DNA from: DATGKR01 sp035294565
GTDB lineage: Bacteria > Actinomycetota > Acidimicrobiia > Acidimicrobiales > Palsa-688
Direction: 5' to 3'
NCBI GenBank assembly: GCA_035294565.1
Contig: DATGKR010000094.1
Location: 1 to 8,531, forward strand
DNA length: 8,531 nt
Below the pieces are notes generated by a model. The model saw only the letters and a list, made by a program, of their open reading frames with translations. It was not told where the DNA came from and did not search any database. Of this stretch, positions 1 to 5,477 are shown piece by piece. How positions within the stretch are numbered: position 1 is the first letter of the stretch; each line of letters opens with the position of its first letter. Made by a program: the position numbers and the translations under genes.

Positions 1-1238
1 GCACCGGTCCTGCGGATGAGGACAAAGGCACCGGCGGCTACGAGGCCGACCAGGAAGGTGAAGACGATGGCCGCGTGCCAGGGATCCAGCACCCGCCGGG
101 CGAAACCGGTCCCGTACCACGCGGCGAGCACGAATCCCGAGAGCACTGTGTAGAGAGGGAACCGCCCCCTGCCGGCCTCGGCGATCGCCAGGAGCGTGAA
201 CAACGGCAGCGCGTAGTAGGACAGGGCGATGCAGTCGGCGACCAGGCGCAGCGCGAAGCACGCGACCAGCAGCCATACCCCCTCCTCCAGGCTGGCGGGG
301 ACGAAGGCGCCGTGCGTGCGGCGGGTCATGAGCAACCAGCAGGCTGCGACGGCAACCGCGCACACGAGGGGCAGGGCCCGGGCGAGGTCGTCGACGTGGG
401 ACACCTGGACGTGGAACGGATACTCCCTCAACATCCCCACGACGGTCGTCTGGGGGACGAGTCCGCCCGGTACCGGCACCGGGCCGCGCAGCACATCCCA
501 GGCGGCACGCGGTGCCACGACGAAGAAGGGGACAAAGGGGAGCGCCGCGCCGGCCAAGGTCGCGCCTCCGAGCCGACCCCGCTGGCGGGCGTCCGGAGCC
601 ATCACCGCCAGCACCGGAAGCGCCAGGACCGCCCACTGCTTGGACGCGATCCCCAAACCGACCGCCGCGCCCGCCCACGCCCACCTGCTCTCCGAGGCGA
701 GGTACAGGCCGAGGAGCAGGAAGCCGAGCGCCATGACGTCGCCTGGATGGAAGTAGTTGGACAACGACTCCCGGAACCACGGGCTCAGGGCCACGGCAAC
801 CAGGAACATGACCTCGGCGGTGGGACCTGAGCTGTGCCTCCTCGCCAGGCGGCCTCCCGCCCAGACGACCAGGGCGACGGTGCAGTAGGCGGCGAAGGTG
901 AGGGCTCCCGCCGCGCCCGGCGGTCCCACGACCGCTTCCCACGCGGCGACGACGGCCCCGGCGAGCAGGGAGAACCCCGGCGCCTGGAAGGCCACCGAGT
1001 CGCGCGCTGAGGCCACGGCGGAGGGGTAGGCGGCGCCGAGGTGCCCGCTCGCCACCGCGTACGCCGGGGCGGCGACGGCAGCCCGGTCGATCTGGGCGTG
1101 CCCTGTGCGGACCACCAGCACGACCGCTGCCAGGGTGAGTGCGCGCAGGCACCACAGCGCCGCCCTCGAGCCCTGCCTCTGCTCCCCGAGCAGGTCGCCC
1201 GGGGCGGCGTCGATACGGCTGATCACGTCGGCAGCCAC
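1..1238 (-). CDS. GT87-like (GT-C fold) membrane mannosyltransferase, C-terminus cut by window edge
   Basis: Reading the minus strand from GTG at 1238 gives 412 codons with no stop up to the window edge, so the gene is partial. The protein is strongly hydrophobic, with about 10-12 likely membrane helices (for example near residues 31-45, 112-130, 143-155, 168-182, 188-214, 226-243, 289-305, 320-338, 342-354, 364-378 and 388-408). Features typical of polyprenol-phosphate-sugar dependent GT-C enzymes (GT87/DUF2029, the PimE family) are an Asp (D51) in the first outer loop, followed by a region with YAVASG and AAYPSA, and the segment NYFHPGDVMALGFLLLGLYL (161-180), which runs on to GLGIASKQWAVLALP (194-208). 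Such enzymes transfer a sugar, commonly mannose, from a lipid carrier to glycolipids or glycans on the outer face of the membrane. GTG 1238 was chosen because GGAG at 1250-1253 and AGGAGG at 1255-1260 lie upstream and the frame is closed by a stop at 1281-1283. The acceptor cannot be told. The family call is firm; the exact substrate is not. Confidence 0.82.
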   Translation of the reverse strand, partial: MAADVISRIDAAPGDLLGEQRQGSRAALWCLRALTLAAVVLVVRTGHAQIDRAAVAAPAYAVASGHLGAAYPSAVASARDSVAFQAPGFSLLAGAVVAAWEAVVGPPGAAGALTFAAYCTVALVVWAGGRLARRHSSGPTAEVMFLVAVALSPWFRESLSNYFHPGDVMALGFLLLGLYLASESRWAWAGAAVGLGIASKQWAVLALPVLAVMAPDARQRGRLGGATLAGAALPFVPFFVVAPRAAWDVLRGPVPVPGGLVPQTTVVGMLREYPFHVQVSHVDDLARALPLVCAVAVAACWLLMTRRTHGAFVPASLEEGVWLLVACFALRLVADCIALSYYALPLFTLLAIAEAGRGRFPLYTVLSGFVLAAWYGTGFARRVLDPWHAAIVFTFLVGLVAAGAFVLIRRTG

Positions 1239-1249
1239 GGGATCTCTCT

Positions 1250-1260
1250 CTCCGCCTCCT
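1250..1260 (-). promoter_or_regulatory. Shine-Dalgarno region of the GT87-like gene
   Basis: On the minus strand AGGAGG (1260-1255) is followed by CGGAG. The inner GGAG lies 11 bases before the GTG at 1238 and the outer AGGAGG 16 bases before it. The purine-rich tract supports GTG 1238 over the next in-frame GTG at 1226. Confidence 0.5.
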
Positions 1261-1277
1261 GGAACAGGCGTCTGGAA

Positions 1278-1308
1278 ACGCTACACCGACAGGCCGCACC
1301 GGCTTCAA
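1278..1308 (-). promoter_or_regulatory. Possible promoter of the GT87-like gene
   Basis: The minus strand of the 101-base divergent gap carries TTGAAG (1308-1303) and TAGCGT (1283-1278), separated by 19 bases. They resemble -35 and -10 elements with a long spacer. They would start transcription about 30-35 bases upstream of the GTG, leaving room for the Shine-Dalgarno. The evidence is only motif similarity. Confidence 0.3.
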
Positions 1309-1325
1309 GCACCGCCGGGCGAAAC

Positions 1326-1331
1326 TATCGT
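1326..1331 (+). promoter_or_regulatory. Possible -10 element (leaderless start) of the CHAD gene
   Basis: TATCGT fits TAnnnT and ends 8 bases before the ATG at 1340. That would place the transcription start at or next to the start codon. No usable Shine-Dalgarno precedes the ATG, since GCGAGG abuts it directly. The -35 region is not convincing. Confidence 0.35.
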
Positions 1332-1339
1332 CGGCGAGG

Positions 1340-2299
1340 ATGGGCCGACCAGCCAAGCGCCCGGACCGCCTTCGGCGCTCGAGCCTCGATCGGTCCATGC
1401 CTGCAGGGGCGGCGGTGAGGATCGTCCTGCGCTTCCTGCTCGACGAGATGGTCGCCAACGAGCCAGGGACACGCCATGGCCGCGACGAAGAACCCCTGCA
1501 CCAGTTCCGCGTGGCCAGTCGGTCCGCCAGGTCGGTCCTCCGCCACGCCGGCGACACGCTCCCCGCGAAGCGGGCGGGGAAGGTCTCGGCTGGCCTGGCT
1601 TGGCTCGCCACGCTGACCGGCCCGGCCCGGGACCTCGATGTGCACCTCCTGCAGCTTCCCCAGGATCAGGACCTCGACCCGCTTCGGATTCTCCTCCTCG
1701 GGCGCCGGGACGCCGCCCGAGGAGCATTGCTCGGCGGTCTCGACTCCCCGCGCTACCAGACCCTCATCCGCCGCTGGTCGGCGCTCGCCGCGGATGCCCC
1801 CGCCCGGCACGGCAAGGCGCGTCGCCCGGCCGGCCCGGTCGTGGACGCCTACATATCTGCGGCGCACGGACGGGTCCTCGACCTCGCCGCCGCCATCCAC
1901 CCCGGGTCGAGCCCGGAGGATCTGCACCGGCTGCGCAAAAGGGCGAAGGCCCTACGCTACCTGCTGGAGAACTTCCGGGCCTTGTACCCGGCCGTCCCGT
2001 GGAAAGCCGCCGTAGGGGAGCTCAAAAGCCTCCAGGACACCCTCGGGGAGTACCAGGACTGCCAGGTGCAGGCACACCTGCTCTCGGCCGTCGCCAGCTT
2101 GACCGACCACCCGGCCGCGCCGGCCGCACGGCGAATCCTCGCCGATCTGGAGGGGCGACGCGAGCGCTCCCGCGCGGAGGCGGCCACACGCTCCCAACGG
2201 TTCGCGTCACTTGCAGTGACAGAGCTGTTCCGCCAGCTCTACCAGCCCACGAGCGCAGCCAGCCTGGGCCGCCCCCACCCCACCCGCTCCGGCGCATAA
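1340..2299 (+). CDS. Stand-alone CHAD-domain protein
   Basis: The product is a 319-residue soluble, Arg-rich helical protein. Its two CHAD half-repeats are visible. The first has LHQFRVASRSARSVLR (residues 53-68, with H54) followed by ARDLDVHL (97-104). The second has LHRLRKRAKALRYLLENF (195-212, with H196) followed by LQDTLGEYQDCQV (231-243). The conserved His and the Arg/Lys-rich faces are the hallmark of CHAD (conserved histidine alpha-helical domain), which in characterised members binds inorganic polyphosphate. CHAD is often fused to or beside a CYTH domain; none is fused here and none is visible in the window. ATG 1340 is preferred because a TAnnnT hexamer lies 8 bases upstream; ATG 1397 (residue 20) would still keep the whole domain. 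It lies 53 bases upstream of the carboxypeptidase on the same strand and may be co-transcribed with it. The domain call is firm; the role is inferred. Confidence 0.88.
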   Translation: MGRPAKRPDRLRRSSLDRSMPAGAAVRIVLRFLLDEMVANEPGTRHGRDEEPLHQFRVASRSARSVLRHAGDTLPAKRAGKVSAGLAWLATLTGPARDLDVHLLQLPQDQDLDPLRILLLGRRDAARGALLGGLDSPRYQTLIRRWSALAADAPARHGKARRPAGPVVDAYISAAHGRVLDLAAAIHPGSSPEDLHRLRKRAKALRYLLENFRALYPAVPWKAAVGELKSLQDTLGEYQDCQVQAHLLSAVASLTDHPAAPAARRILADLEGRRERSRAEAATRSQRFASLAVTELFRQLYQPTSAASLGRPHPTRSGA

Positions 2300-2309
2300 C
2301 CTCGGAGGA

Positions 2310-2323
2310 GCCGGCATGCCGGC
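2310..2323. repeat. 14-bp perfect palindrome between the CHAD and carboxypeptidase genes
   Basis: GCCGGCATGCCGGC is self-complementary and sits in the 53-base gap between the two genes. It has no loop and no T-tract, so it is not a standard terminator. It could be a protein-binding site or chance in GC-rich DNA. Confidence 0.3.
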
Positions 2324-2340
2324 CGGACCCTGGGTCGAAC

Positions 2341-2346
2341 AGGAGG
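2341..2346 (+). promoter_or_regulatory. Shine-Dalgarno that decides the carboxypeptidase start
   Basis: AGGAGG is followed, after 6 bases, by the in-frame TTG at 2353. The in-frame ATG at 2383 has no comparable purine tract nearby. This favours the TTG as the start. Confidence 0.6.
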
Positions 2347-2352
2347 TTGGAT

Positions 2353-3630
2353 TTGCCAGGCGGGTCGTCGTCGGTCAAGTCGATGCGCCATGCTCGGTCG
2401 GCGTACCGCTTGCAGCGCCGAACCCCGCACCGCTTGCGCCGGGCGGCGTGGGTGGTCGCGGTCGTCGTCGTGGTGGCGGCGGTCTACACGGGGGTGCAGT
2501 GGTTCCGGCCGGTACCGGCAGCCGCCCTCTCGTGGTCCGTGCCGCCCTCACTGCGCATGGCCGGCACCCCTCCCTCGCTCCCACTGCCTCCAAGCGGGGA
2601 GTCCCTCGTGTCGGTCCAGGGACTTGGCACCATAGCTGCAAGAAACCCGGATCAGGCGGTGCCGATTGCGAGCATCACCAAGGTGATGACCGCCTACATC
2701 ATCCTGCACGACCATCCCCTGGCATCGGGAGCCGCCGGGCCGTCCATATCGATCGACGCCAGCGACGTCGCCGCCTACAAGGCCGCCGCGGCGCAACAGC
2801 AGTCGGTGATCCCGGTCAGCGCCGGCGAGACGTTGACCGAGCGGCAGGCGCTCGAAGGCCTTCTGATCCCCTCGGCCAACAACATGGCCAACGTCCTCGC
2901 CCGCTGGGACGCCGGAAGCGAAACCGCCTTCGTGGCGAAGATGAACTCCGAAGCCGCTGCCCTCGGGCTGTCGAAGACGCACTTCGCCGACGCCAGCGGC
3001 CTCAACCCCAGCTCGGTCAGCACCGCCTCCGACCTGGTGACCCTCGCCAATGACGCCATGGCCGACCCCACGTTCGCGGCGATCGTCGCCATGCCGCAGG
3101 TGACCCTGCCGGTGGCCGGGCTGGAGTACAACTTCGACTACGACCTCGGCCACGACGGGATCGTCGGAGTGAAGACCGGTTCCGACGGTGCCGCCGGCGG
3201 GTGCTTCCTATTCGAGGCGCGCCAGCGCGCGGCCGGCCACCAGGTGACGATCGTCGGCGCCGTCCTCGGCCAGGGGGGAGCTTCGCCGCTCATAACCGCC
3301 CTGTCCGCCGCCGAGAAGCTCGTCAGTGCCGCCGCCGCCTCCCTCAGCAACGAGACTCTGGTTTCACAGGGGCAGCGCTTCGGCCGTGTGTCCGCCCCCT
3401 GGGGACAGTCCGTACCAGTCGTGGCGGCGAGGTCGGTGTCGTTGTTCGGCTGGCCGGGCCTCGCCGTGCCGGTAAGGCTCGAAGGCGGCTCCCTCCACGG
3501 CGACCCCGCCGCCGGCGACCGCCTCGGGACGCTGACCGCCTCCGGCGTCGGGCAGAAGGTCTCCGTGCCGCTGGACGCGGGTGCGACGCTCCCCGGCCCC
3601 ACCGCCGGGTGGCGCCTGACGCGGCTCTGA
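2353..3630 (+). CDS. Serine-type D-Ala-D-Ala carboxypeptidase (S11, PBP5-like), membrane-anchored
   Basis: The frame encodes 425 residues from TTG 2353, or 415 from ATG 2383. A basic N-terminus rich in Arg is followed by one hydrophobic helix (about residues 31-47), which acts as a signal anchor or uncleaved signal peptide and puts the enzyme outside the membrane. All three penicillin-binding motifs are present and correctly spaced: S107-I-T-K110, S174-A-N176 and K274-T-G276. S107 is the acylated nucleophile. The spacing of 67 and 167 residues resembles that of E. coli PBP5. Residues from about 335 form a beta-rich C-terminal region in the position of the PBP5 C-terminal domain, but it ends without an amphipathic membrane anchor, so the N-terminal helix must tether it. 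The enzyme removes the terminal D-Ala from pentapeptide stems and so limits cross-linking. The TTG is preferred because of the AGGAGG six bases upstream. The same frame stays open leftwards to 1105, across the CHAD gene, but that part is not coding. Confidence 0.92.
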   Translation: MPGGSSSVKSMRHARSAYRLQRRTPHRLRRAAWVVAVVVVVAAVYTGVQWFRPVPAAALSWSVPPSLRMAGTPPSLPLPPSGESLVSVQGLGTIAARNPDQAVPIASITKVMTAYIILHDHPLASGAAGPSISIDASDVAAYKAAAAQQQSVIPVSAGETLTERQALEGLLIPSANNMANVLARWDAGSETAFVAKMNSEAAALGLSKTHFADASGLNPSSVSTASDLVTLANDAMADPTFAAIVAMPQVTLPVAGLEYNFDYDLGHDGIVGVKTGSDGAAGGCFLFEARQRAAGHQVTIVGAVLGQGGASPLITALSAAEKLVSAAAASLSNETLVSQGQRFGRVSAPWGQSVPVVAARSVSLFGWPGLAVPVRLEGGSLHGDPAAGDRLGTLTASGVGQKVSVPLDAGATLPGPTAGWRLTRL

Positions 3631-3647
3631 GCCGAACGGCTAGCCGT
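3622..3647. terminator. Possible bidirectional stem-loop between convergent genes
   Basis: The carboxypeptidase stop and the dehydrogenase stop are nine bases apart. The stretch holds CGGCT-ctg-AGCCG (3622-3634), spanning the first stop, and the perfect palindrome ACGGCTAGCCGT (3636-3647), spanning the second. Either could fold in the transcript from either direction. There is no T-tract, so this is not a classical intrinsic terminator. Confidence 0.3.
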
Positions 3648-5424
3648 CCCAGGCGAAGGCGCCGTCGAGCAGCTCCTTGAAACGGGCCAGGTCCTCGGCC
3701 GGCTCGTCGATCCCCCGCAGCGGCCCCCGGTCGCCCAGGTGGGCTCGCACGTAGAGGCGGGCGAGGAGCGCCTTGCGGTCCGAGTGCAGCTCCGACCGCT
3801 CGAAGCCGGCCTGCTCCAGCAGCATCGCCGCCGAGTACACGTCGGCCATGTACTGGGCGAGCGGGTAGAGCCTCGCCTCGGCGACCGGCGGGTCGAGGCG
3901 GGCCCACGCTTCCACCGCACGCTCGAGGCGCTCGACGTGGTCGGCCACTGCACAAGCCGTGGCGTCGTCGCCTTCAGGGGCGCGTCCGGCGGCGGCTCGC
4001 AGCCTGTCCAGCAGCTCGAGGTGGGCCTGCTGTTTGGTTACGGCCCGCTTCACGTCGAGGCAGAGGATGTTGTCGGGACCCTCCCACACCGTGTTCACCT
4101 GCGCATCGCGGAGGATGCGCGCGACGGGCCACTGCTCGATGTACCCGTTGCCGCCGTGAATTTCGATGGCGTCGCTGGCCGCGGTGATCCCGAGCCGGGC
4201 GGCCCGCAGCTTGACCAGCGCCGGCGCGAGGCGCAGCCTCCCGCCGAGGTAGCCGTCGAAGACGATCGCCTGCGCCGCCTCCACCTCCACCACCATCTCG
4301 GCCAGCTTGCGCTGCATGAGGGGGTGGTCGGCGAGCGGCGCGCCGAACGCCTCGCGCGCCGTGGCGTAGCAGAGCGACTCGACCAGCGCCCTCCGGGCGC
4401 AGCCGACACCCATCAGGGCGATGCCCAGGCGCGCGCCGTTGGTGAGCTCCATCATCCGCGCCAGCCCCCGGCCGTCGCCTGCCGACCGCTCCTCCTCGGT
4501 CCCCTCCGCTCCCGGCCCACCCGGTGCCAGGAGGTACGCCTCGGCGTCGACCAGCTCCACCTCGGCGGACGCCACCGCCTTGGTGCCCAGCTTGTCCTTC
4601 AGCCGGCGCACCCGGATGCCGTTGCGCCGGCCGTCGGCGGTCTCGCGCAGCACCAGGAACGGCGCGACGCCGCGGGTATCGTCGGTGGCTCCGAGCGGCT
4701 TGGCGAGGACCACGTACGCCGACCCGTTGGCGTTGGACACGAACCACTTGAAACCGTTGAGCCTCCAGACCGCACCGTCCCAGGTGGCGGTGGTCTCCAT
4801 GGCACCCAGGTCCGAACCGCCCGTCCGCTCGGTGAAAAGCTGCGCTGCCTCGCCCGCCATCTCCCCCGAAGCGAACAGCTCCCGTACGCGCGCCTTGACC
4901 TCTTCGGGGGCGTAGCGCTCCGCCATGCGCACGACCATGTCGTCGCCGGTTCCGAGTGCGCAGGTCATGCCGATCTCCGCCTGGTTCAACATGTAGCTCC
5001 AGGCGGTGGTCAGCGGGCGGACGTCCACACCCGCCCGGCGGGCCTCGTCGGCGAAGGCGGGGCTCCCGAAGCTGCTGGACAGCAGATCCCGTTTGGAGTC
5101 CTCGAAGGTGCGCGGCATCACGATGCGGCTCGTGTCGTGGCCCCAACGGTCGTACTTCTCGAGGCGTGGCGGGTTGCGGTCGGTCTCCTCGGCCCTCTCG
5201 GCGATCGGGCCGCCCATCAGCGCGCCGACCCGCTCGAGGTGCGGCGCCGCCCACTCCGCCCCTTCGCGTCCCAGGTAGAAGCGCATCAGGAACTGGAGGG
5301 TCGGGTCGCAGGTGTACCAGTTGCGCCCGACCGCCCCCCGGTAGCGTTCGGTGGCGTAGCGGCGGGACTTGGCGTCGGCCGAGAAGCCGAGGTTGTCGAC
5401 CGGCTCGGAGAGGTAGGCGTCCAT
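3640..5424 (-). CDS. AidB-like acyl-CoA dehydrogenase family protein
   Basis: The 594-residue protein has the acyl-CoA dehydrogenase fold. Segments shared with the AidB/isovaleryl-CoA-dehydrogenase-like branch, recalled from E. coli AidB, are LFTERTGGSDLG (197-208; AidB has MTEKQGGSD), LNGFKWFVS (222-230), RRLKDKLGTKAVASAEVEL (273-291; AidB has RLKDKLGNRSNASCEVEF), IHGGNGYIE (422-430) and RDAQVNTVWEGPDNILCLDV (439-458; AidB has PVNSIWEGSGNIMCLDV). The Glu in WEG (E448) is in the position of the usual catalytic base. The flavin FAD is expected from the fold. A Gly/Glu-rich insert at about 301-320 and a C-terminal helical region of about 135 residues follow the AidB layout. AidB takes part in the E. 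coli adaptive response to alkylating agents and binds DNA; close homologues can instead be ordinary lipid dehydrogenases. ATG 5424 follows a TAnnnT hexamer by seven bases and lacks a Shine-Dalgarno. Divergent from the LLM gene. Family firm, substrate unknown. Confidence 0.9.
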   Translation of the reverse strand: MDAYLSEPVDNLGFSADAKSRRYATERYRGAVGRNWYTCDPTLQFLMRFYLGREGAEWAAPHLERVGALMGGPIAERAEETDRNPPRLEKYDRWGHDTSRIVMPRTFEDSKRDLLSSSFGSPAFADEARRAGVDVRPLTTAWSYMLNQAEIGMTCALGTGDDMVVRMAERYAPEEVKARVRELFASGEMAGEAAQLFTERTGGSDLGAMETTATWDGAVWRLNGFKWFVSNANGSAYVVLAKPLGATDDTRGVAPFLVLRETADGRRNGIRVRRLKDKLGTKAVASAEVELVDAEAYLLAPGGPGAEGTEEERSAGDGRGLARMMELTNGARLGIALMGVGCARRALVESLCYATAREAFGAPLADHPLMQRKLAEMVVEVEAAQAIVFDGYLGGRLRLAPALVKLRAARLGITAASDAIEIHGGNGYIEQWPVARILRDAQVNTVWEGPDNILCLDVKRAVTKQQAHLELLDRLRAAAGRAPEGDDATACAVADHVERLERAVEAWARLDPPVAEARLYPLAQYMADVYSAAMLLEQAGFERSELHSDRKALLARLYVRAHLGDRGPLRGIDEPAEDLARFKELLDGAFAWDG

Positions 5425-5431
5425 GGCCCCG

Positions 5432-5437
5432 ATCCTA
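5432..5437 (-). promoter_or_regulatory. Possible -10 element (leaderless start) of the AidB-like gene
   Basis: On the minus strand TAGGAT ends seven bases before the ATG at 5424. No Shine-Dalgarno is present, so transcription probably begins at or next to the start codon. The -35 region is not recognisable. Confidence 0.4.
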
Positions 5438-5461
5438 CGGCCGGAGGCGGCTGACCGGCCG
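5438..5461. promoter_or_regulatory. Inverted repeat between the divergent AidB-like and LLM genes
   Basis: CGGCCGG (5438-5444) and CCGGCCG (5455-5461) form a perfect 7-bp inverted repeat with a 10-base centre. It lies between the two back-to-back -10-like elements, where a shared operator would be expected. The low complexity in GC-rich DNA keeps confidence down. Confidence 0.25.
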
Positions 5462-5465
5462 GAGC

Positions 5466-5471
5466 TAGGGT
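5466..5471 (+). promoter_or_regulatory. Possible -10 element (leaderless start) of the LLM gene
   Basis: TAGGGT ends six bases before the ATG at 5478, and no Shine-Dalgarno is visible. It mirrors the TAGGAT serving the divergent gene 28 bases away. Confidence 0.4.
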
Positions 5472-5477
5472 CGGACC

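Noticed and set aside
75..830. Plus-strand open frame of 251 codons at the left end, plus overlapping frames 229-756 and 512-736
   Set aside because: The product is Arg/Gln/Gly-rich low-complexity sequence with no family features. The minus strand of the same DNA encodes a coherent membrane glycosyltransferase.
1105..2352. Extension of the carboxypeptidase frame leftwards to 1105 (841 codons in all)
   Set aside because: The extension is Pro/Arg-rich, overlaps the well-supported CHAD gene in another frame, and lies before a clear Shine-Dalgarno and signal anchor. It is open only because stops are rare in GC-rich DNA.
2316..3053. Open frame of 245 codons starting at ATG 2316 with a good GGAGGAG upstream
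   Set aside because: It lies entirely within the carboxypeptidase in another frame and its product is Gly/Arg-rich without recognisable features. The start is noted only as a possible decoy.
3739..5454. Plus-strand open frame of 571 codons antisense to the AidB-like gene
   Set aside because: It is His/Arg/Gly-rich with no family signature, whereas the minus strand matches AidB motifs along its full length. Long antisense frames are expected from third-position GC bias.
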